A stretch of DNA of 64,000 bases. Origin: Aureibaculum algae. Its GTDB lineage: Bacteria > Bacteroidota > Bacteroidia > Flavobacteriales > Flavobacteriaceae. Both the position numbers and the translations under genes were made by a program. The notes beneath the pieces are model-generated. The model was not told the origin of the DNA. It saw only the letters and a list, made by a program, of their open reading frames with translations, and made no database searches. Location: positions 5,044,001 to 5,108,000 of the forward strand of contig NZ_CP040749.1 in the NCBI RefSeq assembly GCF_006065315.1, given 5' to 3'. Below are positions 51,331-60,773 of the stretch, one piece after another. The first letter of the stretch is position 1; each line of letters begins with the position of its first letter.

Positions 51331-51873
51331 TTAAAGTGCTTCGTTTTTCATTAGTTGGTTGGCCTCAATTTTATCCCTTAAAATTACTCTTGCTCTTGAT
51401 AGATTTGATTTAGAGGTTCCTTCAGAAATATTTAACATTTTGGCAATTTCTTTATGCGGATAGCCGTCTAAAACATACAAATTAAAGACCATTTGATACC
51501 TTTCTGGTAACTCTCTAATTAAATTAAGTAAAAAATCTAATTGAATATCTTCTTCATCGATTTCTACCTCAACCTCTTCTTCAGGTATTTCTTCATTAAC
51601 TAGGCTTAAAACATTTTTTTTACGATACGTTTGTAAAGACGTATTAATAATGATTCTTTTTATCCACCCTTCAAATGAACCTTTATGCTCATATTGTTCA
51701 ATTTTTTCAAAAATGGTAATAAAACCATTATGTAAATTGTCTTGTGCTTCTTCGTAATTTTTTGAATATTTTAGACATAGCCCAAACAATTTACCAGCAT
51801 ATAGCTGGTAAATTTGAGATTGGGCTTTTATATCTTTTTGCTTACAGCTATTTATGAGCTTTTTTAAACTCAT
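51331..51873 (-). CDS. ECF RNA polymerase sigma factor
   Basis: Sigma-70 family factor of 180 residues with only regions 2 and 4. Region 2 at about 20-85: LFGLCLKYSKNYEEAQDNLHNGFITIFEKI and GSFEGWIKRIIINTSLQTYRKK. An acidic linker follows (EEEVEVEIDEED), then region 4 with the HTH, ELPERYQMVFNLYVLDGYPHKEIAKMLNISEGTSKSNLSRAR at about 118-160. The next gene, 3 bases downstream, carries the predicted anti-sigma head. The target promoters cannot be named. Confidence 0.94.
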   Translation of the reverse strand: MSLKKLINSCKQKDIKAQSQIYQLYAGKLFGLCLKYSKNYEEAQDNLHNGFITIFEKIEQYEHKGSFEGWIKRIIINTSLQTYRKKNVLSLVNEEIPEEEVEVEIDEEDIQLDFLLNLIRELPERYQMVFNLYVLDGYPHKEIAKMLNISEGTSKSNLSRARVILRDKIEANQLMKNEAL

Positions 51874-52041
51874 ACTTTTTATTATGTGTTAATTGTTAAA
51901 CTCATTAACTTATTTCACTGGCTTTTTCCTTTATTCCGCTTTAAAAAAAATTTACAGTAACACAGGCTATGCTCATATATTTTGTCTTATCTAAAAAAAT
52001 AGTAAAACATTAATCAACAAATATATTAATTAACAAATTAG

Positions 52042-52455
52042 CTAATTAATTACAGGTACAACCACATCTTCAAAAGTATCATTACCGTCGTTATCTTCAC
52101 CTTTCCAAAACCTAAAAGTATAATCTTCTGATTGTTCAACATTTACCACAAATTCATATTCCATTGTTACAGGAACATCTGAGCATTGATCATTTTCATC
52201 AACAATAGATACAATTGCAATTTCTCTAGTTGTATCTACTTGTTTATAATACAAATCATAAAAAGAATGACATGCATCAGGCAAATCATATTCAACTTTA
52301 ATTGTATATGACATTCCTAATTCAAATTCATCTGGAACAACATACGATTTAATTGGCAATGTTTTAAGCACCAGATTTGTGTCATTATCATCATTTAAAC
52401 TACATGAAACTAATGTAACAGCAACCAAAAAGGTTAATAAAACTTTTTTAATCAT
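52042..52455 (-). CDS. Small predicted lipoprotein
   Basis: Unrecognised envelope protein of 137 residues. From ATG 52455 it starts MIKKVLLTFLVAVTLVSC, with lipobox Cys18 and then SLNDDND. A longer frame from 52530 would bury the signal peptide behind 25 residues and run into the serpin gene end, so it is rejected. The mature domain is beta-rich (SYTIKVEYDLPDACHSFYDLYYKQV, VTMEYEFVVNVEQSEDYTFRFWKG) and looks like one immunoglobulin-like sandwich. Downstream of the serpin on the same strand with a 67-base gap. Confidence 0.72.
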   Translation of the reverse strand: MIKKVLLTFLVAVTLVSCSLNDDNDTNLVLKTLPIKSYVVPDEFELGMSYTIKVEYDLPDACHSFYDLYYKQVDTTREIAIVSIVDENDQCSDVPVTMEYEFVVNVEQSEDYTFRFWKGEDNDGNDTFEDVVVPVIN

Positions 52456-52522
52456 AATTCTAATTTTTTTTAATTGTATAATAAAGATGTATCGATTGCA
52501 ATAAGGTTGCGTTAATTTTATT

Positions 52523-53743
52523 TTATTCAACTACAGGCATACCAATTTTTCCTATAAAGCAGATGGCATTGGTATTCTTTTCCGTTATTAAGAACAGAAA
52601 AGGCTTATTTAAAGTCATTCTAGTGCTTGAGCCTGTAGAGGTTGTTTCAATTCCGATAGTTGTTACAGCAGCTGCTTCTGTTCCTATTTCATTTACTTCT
52701 ATAAATGTTTTTTGTTTTACAAATGCTATTTGCGTAGCTATCTCACTAATTCCGCTAAAATCAGCATTATCGGTAAAAGCAATTCCTAATCCTAAATGAT
52801 CAAGTGCTTCATTAAATAATTTTTCATAAGCGAAAGTAAATTTTGGCATACTTAAATAAATTCCATTTTCATTGTATTGACCAAGCCAATTATTCCAACT
52901 TTCTTCATTCATATCTGCAATAATATCTGTAACGTTTTTATCTTCATTTGGTAAAAATACCATCATACTATATTTATCATTTTTGTACGGCAATATAACC
53001 GATGAAAATAGGCTGTTCGATAGAAAAGATAAATCTTGTTCCATATTCATCATGGCAACACTTTTAGTATTTCCTTCTTCGGGATAAAAAGGCTGATCAT
53101 TTGTGTTTTCTTCATTAAACTTGTATTTCCAGTCACTTCTAAAATACAACGCATTGATTGCAAATAAAACCAGACTTGGAGAAATATTATCAATAACAGT
53201 TGGTATTTTCTGTTGCGTCTTATCAGCAATCCAATTATTAATAATGTCTACAGAATTTGGGTCTTTAAAATCCAAATTTTGGACCTTAGCATCATAAAAT
53301 TGTTTATTCAAATCAATAAATGCATCTTTAACGGGAAAATTGTTTTTAATCCATAATGAATTGGCGATATTAAATATAGCTCCAGAATTATTATCTGATA
53401 ACTGAGCTATAAGGTTTTGGTTGACTAAATTAACTTCTTCTAATGATGTGTTTCCATAATTAAAAACACTATTAAAGGCCTCTTTAGTTTGATTTTCGGC
53501 TCCATTGTAAACCATACCTAACGCCAATGAGGCACTAACGGGTGAAATCATAAAGTTTTGTGACGATTCTTCTTTTGCTATTTCTTTAAAAAGCGAAAAA
53601 GCAAATTCGTTATTTGACTTTACAATCTCGCCACTTTTGGCGATGGATTCAAATTCGGGCAATGGTTCATTAGTTACTGACTCACAAGATATTAGTATAA
53701 TCGATAGAAAAAGAATCGGTAGTAAATAGAATTTCTTCATCAT
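52523..53743 (-). CDS. Serpin family lipoprotein protease inhibitor
   Basis: Envelope serpin of 406 residues. The signal MMKKFYLLPILFLSIILISC has lipobox Cys20, so it should be anchored on the membrane surface. The full serpin fold is visible: NFMISPVSASLALGMVYNGA (near 65-85), INALYFRSDWKYKF, MVFLPNEDKNVTDI and FLFLITEKNTNAICFIGKI. The hinge of the reactive loop, EIGTEAAAVTT, starts at Glu352 (P17); counting gives Thr368 as P1 and Ser369 as P1'. The small-residue hinge is intact, so it should be inhibitory. Likely target: an elastase-like or other serine or cysteine protease met outside the cell. Confidence 0.92.
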   Translation of the reverse strand: MMKKFYLLPILFLSIILISCESVTNEPLPEFESIAKSGEIVKSNNEFAFSLFKEIAKEESSQNFMISPVSASLALGMVYNGAENQTKEAFNSVFNYGNTSLEEVNLVNQNLIAQLSDNNSGAIFNIANSLWIKNNFPVKDAFIDLNKQFYDAKVQNLDFKDPNSVDIINNWIADKTQQKIPTVIDNISPSLVLFAINALYFRSDWKYKFNEENTNDQPFYPEEGNTKSVAMMNMEQDLSFLSNSLFSSVILPYKNDKYSMMVFLPNEDKNVTDIIADMNEESWNNWLGQYNENGIYLSMPKFTFAYEKLFNEALDHLGLGIAFTDNADFSGISEIATQIAFVKQKTFIEVNEIGTEAAAVTTIGIETTSTGSSTRMTLNKPFLFLITEKNTNAICFIGKIGMPVVE

Positions 53744-53810
53744 TAATAGTTTGAATTTTATACTTAGATGATTAATATAAAGAAAGGTTGCTTAATTTTA
53801 CCGTTTTATT

Positions 53811-54785
53811 ATGAACCTAAATACTATTTTCGAAATACAATCTGAAGAAGATTTTACCAAACTGGCTTTGACTATTTTTAAGTATCAATTTAAGAATAAT
53901 AAAGTGTATCGTTCTTTTTGTACGCTATTAAATGTTTATCCCAGTGATATAAAAAGTATTGAAGAAATTCCTTTTTTACCCATTCAGTTTTTTAAATCGC
54001 ATCATGTAGTATCATCTAGAGATGCTGTTCAACAAATTTTTACCAGTTCCGGAACAACAGGAACGGCAACCAGTAAACATTATGTAACTGATCTTTCTAC
54101 CTATGAACAAAGTTACCTCAACGCCTTTAAGTATTTTTATGGTAATATAGAAGAATATACCGTTTTAGCACTGCTACCCTCCTATTTAGAAAGAGAAGGA
54201 TCTTCATTGATATATATGGTTAATGATTTGATAAAAAAATCTAAAAAGGCAGAGAGTGGATTTTATTTAGACAATTTATCTATACTAAAAGACACCCTTG
54301 TTAAATTAGATGATAAAAAGGAAAAAGTGTTACTTATTGGAGTTTCTTTTGCTTTATTAGATCTAGTTGAAAACTATACTTTTAATCTCAAAAACACCAT
54401 TATTATGGAAACAGGAGGTATGAAAGGAAGACGTAAAGAGTTAATTAGAAATGAACTGCACAACCTATTAATCGACGGTTTCGGTGTTGATAAAATTCAC
54501 TCAGAATATGGAATGACAGAATTGTTAAGCCAGGGCTATTCTAAGGGGTATGGTATTTTTAATACACCACCTTGGATGAAAATTTTGATACGTGACACAG
54601 AAGATCCTCTACAACTTTTATCTAATGAAAAAACAGGTGGACTTAATGTTATTGACTTGGCAAATATTAATTCGTGTTCGTTTATTGCTACGCAAGATTT
54701 AGGTAAAAACCATGTAAATGGTAGTTTTGAAATCTTAGGTCGTTTTGACCATTCAGATGTAAGAGGCTGTAATTTGCTAATTTGA
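53811..54785 (+). CDS. LuxE/PaaK-like acyl-protein synthetase
   Basis: Adenylate-forming enzyme of 324 residues resembling LuxE acyl-protein synthetase. The ATP-binding loop FTSSGTTGTATSKHYV lies near 76-91, and HSEYGMTELLSQGYS near 230-245 is the second conserved motif of this superfamily. DLANINSCSFIATQDLG and a C-terminal FEILGRFDHSDVRGCNLLI follow. LuxE normally works with LuxC in fatty aldehyde synthesis; no luxC or luxAB is present in the window, so the role here is probably another acyl activation, for example in secondary metabolite or surface modification. It is a single gene divergent from the serpin. Confidence 0.85.
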   Translation: MNLNTIFEIQSEEDFTKLALTIFKYQFKNNKVYRSFCTLLNVYPSDIKSIEEIPFLPIQFFKSHHVVSSRDAVQQIFTSSGTTGTATSKHYVTDLSTYEQSYLNAFKYFYGNIEEYTVLALLPSYLEREGSSLIYMVNDLIKKSKKAESGFYLDNLSILKDTLVKLDDKKEKVLLIGVSFALLDLVENYTFNLKNTIIMETGGMKGRRKELIRNELHNLLIDGFGVDKIHSEYGMTELLSQGYSKGYGIFNTPPWMKILIRDTEDPLQLLSNEKTGGLNVIDLANINSCSFIATQDLGKNHVNGSFEILGRFDHSDVRGCNLLI

Positions 54786-54825
54786 GAAATGCTGAAATTT
54801 AAGTTTCTAAAACAGTATTGTTTTT

Positions 54826-54876
54826 AAATTGAAAGGAGTCAAAACCTTTTTGCAAATTCTTAACTCCCTTTAATTT
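54826..54876. terminator. Imperfect hairpin between LuxE-like and TetR genes
   Basis: Arms at 54826-54839 and 54863-54876 pair at 12 of 14 positions around a GGAGT/ACTCC core. It lies between convergent genes; only a poor T run follows. Confidence 0.4.
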
Positions 54877-54917
54877 GACTAAAATTTTCTATATAAAATA
54901 TGTTTCATTTTATACTG

Positions 54918-55577
54918 TTAACTTACCAACTGATAACGTCTTGCACCACTGTCTTGTTCAGAAATCTTTAATGTATCTAAGTAGTTTTTAAACTGCTCTA
55001 TATAATTATAAAAAATACTCTTATCGTTTGTAATTCTTTTCATAGTTCTTACGCCTTCCAAAGAATTTATAATGAATTCTGCTGCAGGTTCTGTATTAAT
55101 ATGCCTATCCAAATAGCCATCATCAACTCCTCTATATAAAAAATTAATCAAAGCAACTTTCCATTCGTTCATTATATCCTTCAATTGCAGTTGTAATTTA
55201 TAATCATTTTCTTCATGACTTAAATCTATAATAAAGTTGACTAATGGACTCCCTAAATTTTGATTTAAAGATTTATCATTTATTAATCTATCTTGTAGTA
55301 AATCAGAAAGTATAAATATAGGATTACCACGTTCAGATAAAGGCTCAATAAAATCACTATGAATTTCCTTACTTACCCGTTCCTGAATTATAGCCTCAAC
55401 AAAATGATGTTTATTTTCAAAATGATAATAAAATGCTCCTTTGGTCAAGCTTACATCTTTAATAATAGTATCTATACTTACAGCATGATACCCATACATT
55501 TTAATTAATTCATAGCCTTTGTCAATTAATTTCTGCCTAGTCAATCTTCGTTTTATTTCTTGAGTCATTTTTTCCAC
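54918..55577 (-). CDS. TetR/AcrR family regulator
   Basis: Transcriptional repressor of 219 residues. The HTH is ELIKMYGYHAVSIDTIIKDVSLTKGAFYYHFENKHHFVEAII at about 22-63, with the FYYHF recognition signature. The C-terminal effector domain has LLQDRLINDKSLNQNLGSPLVNFIIDLSHE and a late WKVALINFLYRGVDDGYLD, typical of TetR_C relatives. The ATG at 55568 is an equally good start. Its target is not adjacent on the same strand, although the ABC-type export genes begin 434 bases upstream. Confidence 0.9.
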   Translation of the reverse strand: MEKMTQEIKRRLTRQKLIDKGYELIKMYGYHAVSIDTIIKDVSLTKGAFYYHFENKHHFVEAIIQERVSKEIHSDFIEPLSERGNPIFILSDLLQDRLINDKSLNQNLGSPLVNFIIDLSHEENDYKLQLQLKDIMNEWKVALINFLYRGVDDGYLDRHINTEPAAEFIINSLEGVRTMKRITNDKSIFYNYIEQFKNYLDTLKISEQDSGARRYQLVS

Positions 55578-56011
55578 TTATTTAAAATACTGATGCTCCC
55601 GAGGTATCGGGACAGTACGATGTTATTACATTGATGAAACAATTATAAGTTAGAAACTCCTACTTTACTATTCAAAATATTTTTGCAAGGCTAAATACTA
55701 AGCAGTTTGTGATAAAAAGAATTGTTAGAACAAAAACCACTAAAAACAAAGGCTAGCAATCTTTTTAATACTATATAGTTTGTTTATTTGGTAAATATAA
55801 ATTCGCTAGTTGTGTTATTAAGTACGGAAAACAATAGTTCTTTGTGTTGATATTATCCTCTAATATCATCCAAATACATTATCCATATTAAATCAAGCTT
55901 TGTTCCCTATTCTTGCAATATGATAAATACTATTTTCATTAATTCTTAGCGGTAATTATTTCTAATAAATGAAAATATTTATGCAACAAGGTATCACCTA
56001 AATGGTGGTAT
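55578..56011. other. 434-base gap without a gene
   Basis: No credible open frame. It holds a GC-rich hairpin TCCCGA/TCGGGA (55597-55612) close to the TetR start, and an imperfect hairpin TATCACC/GGTGGTA (55992-56010) right after the ABC2 permease stop that could end that operon. Otherwise AT-rich, with no clear -7 box for either strand. Confidence 0.5.
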
Positions 56012-57226
56012 TTAATGTTGAGCTTTCAACATTTTAGATTCTTTAAATGCTCTTCTTTTTAAAGAAATGGAAGCCAATACAAAATAAATTAGGCTTAATA
56101 TCCATAAATGATTCCATTCGTTTAGAACTTCGAAGAAGCTCGCCTTCATCTGTGTTAATCGTACAAAGCCATTGATACCAGGAGTTGAAGGAATTAATTT
56201 TGCCAAGCCTTTATAAAACTCAGAAAACCCTTCAACAGGAAACGATAATCCGCTCAACATTAGCGATGGAACCGAAATAAGTACCAAAAAGACAATGGCT
56301 TCTTCACGTCTTTTGAAAAAGGAACTGATGGAGATACCCAAAAATACCGTAGAAAACACATAAGGCACTAAAAATAAGTAAATAGTGAGTAATGAAGATC
56401 TAACGGGAATTGAAAATAGTGTATAAACAATACCAACTTGAATAGGAATAACCACCATAAAAATAGCTGTATATAAACATGCTTTTGCCAACAAAATAGG
56501 AATGGTTCCACCTGGGTGTAATAATCTGGGAAAATTTGTATGTGTTGATATGTATTCTTGTCTAGAACCACTTAAAATACCAATACCCATGAGCAACACT
56601 AATTGTACAAGTAAAGCGGTTAGCATTGGAATTAAATAATTTGCATAACCTGCGGAAGAATTAAATAAACTCGTAGAAATTGCTTTTATGGGTGTGTAAT
56701 TTTGTTGTGCTTCATCAATCGTTTTACCCAAGGCCATTTGTTTTTTAATAACAATACCCGCCGAAAAGTAACCGTTAATTGTAGTGACATCTCCCAAAAC
56801 TTTTTTGTAAAAAATCATATTAGCAGCATCTGAAAAAGTAGTAATGGTCGTTTGTTTTCCGCTACGAATGTTTTTTTCAAAGTTTTTAGGAATAATAACA
56901 ATTCCCATGATATCTTTTGAATAGTAAGCCACTTTAGCTGCTTGCACATCGGTGTAATTTGCAATGGTTTTTAAACCCTCTGTAGCATCCAACATATTGA
57001 TGTAATCTCTACTCATTTTAGATCCATCTTGATTGATGACAGCAACAGGAACCTCTTTAACTACTTGATTAGAATATATATATGTGTAAGCAATCAAAAT
57101 AACAACAGTCATTAATACAAAAGTGCTTATAACTGCTTTATCTGATTTAATAGCACTCCATTCCGTGACAATGGTATTCCAAAAAGAAGTTTTCGCTTTA
57201 TAATATGTTTTAAAAGATACCTTCAT
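56012..57226 (-). CDS. ABC-2 type permease (YbhR/YhhJ-like)
   Basis: Inner-membrane permease of 404 residues. One helix near 37-55, then a large periplasmic domain (about 60-200, with VVKEVPVAVINQDGSKMSRDYI and GIVIIPKNFEKNIRSGKQT), then five helices at about 205-395 including YVFSTVFLGISISSFFKRREEAIVFLVLISVPSLMLSGLSFP. This matches ABC2_membrane_3 proteins. It is the last gene of the export operon, 1 base after its partner permease. No ATP-binding subunit is encoded near. Confidence 0.9.
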   Translation of the reverse strand: MKVSFKTYYKAKTSFWNTIVTEWSAIKSDKAVISTFVLMTVVILIAYTYIYSNQVVKEVPVAVINQDGSKMSRDYINMLDATEGLKTIANYTDVQAAKVAYYSKDIMGIVIIPKNFEKNIRSGKQTTITTFSDAANMIFYKKVLGDVTTINGYFSAGIVIKKQMALGKTIDEAQQNYTPIKAISTSLFNSSAGYANYLIPMLTALLVQLVLLMGIGILSGSRQEYISTHTNFPRLLHPGGTIPILLAKACLYTAIFMVVIPIQVGIVYTLFSIPVRSSLLTIYLFLVPYVFSTVFLGISISSFFKRREEAIVFLVLISVPSLMLSGLSFPVEGFSEFYKGLAKLIPSTPGINGFVRLTQMKASFFEVLNEWNHLWILSLIYFVLASISLKRRAFKESKMLKAQH

Positions 57227-57227
57227 T

Positions 57228-58397
57228 TTAAATATGATGCTTAAATTTTCCTTTAATAAATAGCCCTTTTAATTTAAACCAACCTAATGTAAGCGGTACA
57301 ATACATAACACAACCAATATGACTATAGATTTTAACGAATAAAACATTGGAAAACCTCGTTGAGATTGGTCTAATAACAATTCGAAAAAATGAGTAAATG
57401 GAAAAATTTGGCTTAACCATTGCATAAATTTTGGCATTCCAAAAATTGGAAATGTGATTCCTGAAAAGGATAAACTAACTGCTGCAAAACCTGAGGCTAT
57501 TGTTAATGCTTCCCTAAAACTATTGGTTAACGCAATGATTAATAATGCAAAAGATTGATTGGCAATAATTAATAAAAGAAGACCAACCAACACACCTATT
57601 TTACTTCCATGAAAAGGAAAATCTTGCCATACGTACATACTGATTAGCATAATTACACCTACCAACATAAACCACAACGTATAGGGTAACACTTTTCCTA
57701 CAATAATTGACCAAAGATTTCCATTTGCAATGCTTAACAATTTATTTCCTTTGTTATATTTTAAATCAGTCCCAAAACAGTACGTAGTGGTAAGAATGAC
57801 AAATAATTGAAAAAACATAGCCAAAAACCCGGTATTTAGATAATAAGAATAATTGGTGAAAGGATTCGATAACACATGATTATTAGTTGTTAACGGTTGA
57901 AAATTAACAATGGCTTGTTGGGTAGAAATTCCTTGTTTACGTTGTTTTTCAATGTTAATTCCAGCTGAAATAGTTCCTATTACTTTTCTAAAAGCTTTGT
58001 ATTCCAACCCTCCGGCTAAAATTAAATCACTATTGTATTGGTTTATGATATTTACTTGTTTACCTTTTTTTAAGTTTACTTCAAAATCTTGTGGGATGGT
58101 TATAAGTCCATATACTTTCCCTAGCCTAATAAGTTCTTCACCTTTTTGCTCATTTAAAGGGAAATAGCTTACTTCCAATTCTGGAGAAGATTCTAATTGG
58201 GAAATTACATTTCTTGAAATTGATGAATGGTCTAAATCTATAATTGCAATAGGTAAATTTCGTGCAACACCATCACTTAAAAGTGTATTAAAGAATAAAA
58301 TAGAGACAAAAGGAAGTATTACAGCAAAAATGAATGTAGTTTTTGAACTAAATAATTGTGCTATTTCTCGCTTCGCTATTTGTACTGATGGTTTCAT
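57228..58397 (-). CDS. ABC-2 type permease (YbhS-like)
   Basis: Inner-membrane permease of 389 residues, paralogous to the next gene. N-terminal helix at about 20-40, periplasmic domain with RNLPIAIIDLDHSSISRNVISQL and KVYGLITIPQDFEVNLKKGKQ, then membrane helices ending ALTIASGFAAVSLSFSGITFPIFGMPKFM and IVPLTLGWF. The pair with the downstream permease presumably forms a heterodimer. It lies 1 base after the HlyD gene and 1 base before its partner. Confidence 0.9.
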   Translation of the reverse strand: MKPSVQIAKREIAQLFSSKTTFIFAVILPFVSILFFNTLLSDGVARNLPIAIIDLDHSSISRNVISQLESSPELEVSYFPLNEQKGEELIRLGKVYGLITIPQDFEVNLKKGKQVNIINQYNSDLILAGGLEYKAFRKVIGTISAGINIEKQRKQGISTQQAIVNFQPLTTNNHVLSNPFTNYSYYLNTGFLAMFFQLFVILTTTYCFGTDLKYNKGNKLLSIANGNLWSIIVGKVLPYTLWFMLVGVIMLISMYVWQDFPFHGSKIGVLVGLLLLIIANQSFALLIIALTNSFREALTIASGFAAVSLSFSGITFPIFGMPKFMQWLSQIFPFTHFFELLLDQSQRGFPMFYSLKSIVILVVLCIVPLTLGWFKLKGLFIKGKFKHHI

Positions 58398-58398
58398 T

Positions 58399-59403
58399 TT
58401 ATCCCTTAAATTGAGAATAATCGATTAAAATGCTCATTCCAGGACGTAATTCTATCTCTTCAGAAACTGGAGAAGCTTTTATTTCAAATGTTCTAACATC
58501 AAAATCACCAGTAGCCTTTGTTGCATTCCATGTGGCATAGTCGCCCAAAGGAGCCACATAGTATATTTTAAATTTTACTTTTTTGTTGTTTAACGCAGGA
58601 ATAGTAGCTTCAAACTCTGATTCTTTCTTAAAGTTCATTAAGCTCGTTTCTTTAACATTTACAATAGCATAACTGTTCGTTAAATCAATTAAGTGAGCTA
58701 CAGGATAACCAGCTCCAACCAGCTCTCCTTCTTCTGGTAAAAAGTTGAGGACCTCAGCATCAATAGGAGCAATGATATTGCGTTCGTTTTTGTAGCTTTC
58801 TAATTCTATCAAAGCACCGTCAGCCTGTTTTACCAATGCAGAAGCGGCTTCAATATCTTCATTTCTTGCACCTTTTAAGGCCATTTGATAACCACTTAAA
58901 GCCGTTTCTTGATCTTTAATGGCAGCTTCTTTTTTTGCATAAATTTCATCGCGTTGTTGTTCAGAAATAACACCATCTTTAAACAGGTTCTCCATTCTTT
59001 CAAATGTTTTTTTCATCACATTAGCTGCTGCAGTTGCTTTTCCGTAGATACTTTTTGCGGCTTGTATTTCTTCTTTACGAGCACCGTTTAGAGCTTTATT
59101 TTTTTGAGCATTTGCTGCGTCTTTTAAAGCCAATGCTTGTTGCTCTTTTGCCATGATTTCAGGACTTTTAAGAGTTGCCAGTAACTGTCCTTTTTTAACA
59201 CTTGCACCTTCTTTTACCTCAAAAGTGTTAATCCTTGTGGGTATTTTAGCAGATAGATAAATTTCTTTCGCTTCAATTCTACCTTGTAATACAATCGACT
59301 TAGGTTTATTTAAAAACCAAATACCAATTAATACTAAAATGGCAATAAGTACAATGCTAAAAAGTGATTTTATAAATTTTGCATTTTTCATTTTAATTTT
59401 CAT
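58399..59403 (-). CDS. HlyD-family periplasmic adaptor
   Basis: Membrane-fusion protein of 334 residues (YbhG/EmrA-like). N-terminal membrane anchor about 10-28 (FSIVLIAILVLIGIWFL), lipoyl half-domain RIEAKEIYLSAKIPTRINTFEVKEGASVKKGQ, a long coiled-coil hairpin rich in Ala, Lys and Glu (about 85-200), second lipoyl half IIAPIDAEVLNFLPEEGELVGAG, then the beta-barrel ending in FEIKASPVSEEIELRPGMSILIDY. It overlaps the end of the TolC gene by 11 bases. Confidence 0.92.
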   Translation of the reverse strand: MKIKMKNAKFIKSLFSIVLIAILVLIGIWFLNKPKSIVLQGRIEAKEIYLSAKIPTRINTFEVKEGASVKKGQLLATLKSPEIMAKEQQALALKDAANAQKNKALNGARKEEIQAAKSIYGKATAAANVMKKTFERMENLFKDGVISEQQRDEIYAKKEAAIKDQETALSGYQMALKGARNEDIEAASALVKQADGALIELESYKNERNIIAPIDAEVLNFLPEEGELVGAGYPVAHLIDLTNSYAIVNVKETSLMNFKKESEFEATIPALNNKKVKFKIYYVAPLGDYATWNATKATGDFDVRTFEIKASPVSEEIELRPGMSILIDYSQFKG

Positions 59404-60763
59404 TTAAGAACGATTCTGTTTCGCCAATACGTACCATAAGCTCTCCATAAGCCACATTGTACAGGTATAAAGCTTTTATTTTATGTAATTTTATTTCAGT
59501 TAACTTTAATGTTGCGTCTACAACTTCCAATGAAGTTCCTGTACCTTCTTCAAAAGCACGTGTTCGCATAAATTTTAATTTTTTAGCAAAGGTTTCATCA
59601 GTTTTAAGACTTTTAAATTGTTCCAATTGCTTTTCAATTTCATTGTATAATTTTTCAGTGTACGTCGTTAAATTCAATCGAGCTTGTTTGTCTAAAGCTT
59701 CTATTTGGGAAACTTTATATTTAGAAGCTTTTATTTTATGTTCACGTTGTAAGCCATTAAACAATTCCCATTCTACACCAACACCTACAACCCATTTTGT
59801 ATCTACTAAAGGTAAGTTGTCTTTCCAAAGTAAATATTTTCCAAAAACACCAACTTTTGGAAAATAATCACTGTTCTCTACCTTAACGCCAACTTTAGCT
59901 AGTTCATAATTTCTTTCAATTGTTTTAAGTTGTTTGTTTTCTTTCAACATTTCAATTTGAAATTCATTTAATGGCTTTAAAATAGAGGGATCTGAAAATA
60001 CTGTAGAAATTGACTCAAGGTCATCAATACCAATTAAATTCTTTAGTGCCGTTGTTGCCAATGCAACATCTTTTTTCGCAGCTAACAATTCCCTTTTGGC
60101 ATTAGATAATGCCACTTTAGCATTCAAAGTTTCTACTTCTGGAATCATTCCATTTTCAAAAAATTTATCGGCATGGTTACTATGCAATAATACCGTTTCA
60201 TAGACTTCTTTTCTTAAAATTTCAGCTTCTTTAGCCAGTTTTAATTTATTGAAATAAGTAATTAAATTAACAGTTAATTCATCTTCCTTCAGCCTATGAT
60301 TATTTTCCGAAAGATCTAATTTAATTTCAGAGGCTTTATTAGCAGCATTAATTTTTCCACCAGCATAAAGCGGCATAGAAATGTCTGCAGATGCAAAACC
60401 TATGTTTCTATCTAATAATGAAAAATTCCAATCGCCTAAAACAGCTGCGGGTTCAGAAATACTTAATAAACCACCGACCATGTCTCGTTCTGCGTTTAAA
60501 TTGGCGGAAATATCTTTATCTAAATTCAAATAAGTACCAGAAAGACTAACGGTAGGAAGCCGCAATCCCTTAGTAGCTTTTTGTTCTTCTTCCATTGATT
60601 TTACTTCAAAACTGGAGGCTTTTATTTCTCCATTTTTTTCTAACATTAACTCACGGGCTTTTTTCAAAGTGAGTTCTTGTGCATTTGCCACAGTACCAAT
60701 TAAAAATAGCATACACGTTGCTATTTTTAAGATTGAAACTATTTTTATTTTATTAGACTCCAT
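59393..60763 (-). CDS. TolC-family outer-membrane factor
   Basis: Outer-membrane efflux channel of 456 residues. The signal peptide ends VANAQELTLKKAREL. Two repeats of paired long helices follow, with DRNIGFASADISMPLYAGGKINAANKASEIKLDL in the first and WVVGVGVEWELFNGLQREHKIKASKYKV in the second. No lipobox is seen, so it is a plain TolC rather than the NodT lipoprotein type seen in the RND operon of this window. It starts 10 bases after the TetR gene. Confidence 0.92.
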   Translation of the reverse strand: MESNKIKIVSILKIATCMLFLIGTVANAQELTLKKARELMLEKNGEIKASSFEVKSMEEEQKATKGLRLPTVSLSGTYLNLDKDISANLNAERDMVGGLLSISEPAAVLGDWNFSLLDRNIGFASADISMPLYAGGKINAANKASEIKLDLSENNHRLKEDELTVNLITYFNKLKLAKEAEILRKEVYETVLLHSNHADKFFENGMIPEVETLNAKVALSNAKRELLAAKKDVALATTALKNLIGIDDLESISTVFSDPSILKPLNEFQIEMLKENKQLKTIERNYELAKVGVKVENSDYFPKVGVFGKYLLWKDNLPLVDTKWVVGVGVEWELFNGLQREHKIKASKYKVSQIEALDKQARLNLTTYTEKLYNEIEKQLEQFKSLKTDETFAKKLKFMRTRAFEEGTGTSLEVVDATLKLTEIKLHKIKALYLYNVAYGELMVRIGETESFLNEN

Positions 60764-60773
60764 TTCCTTTCAT

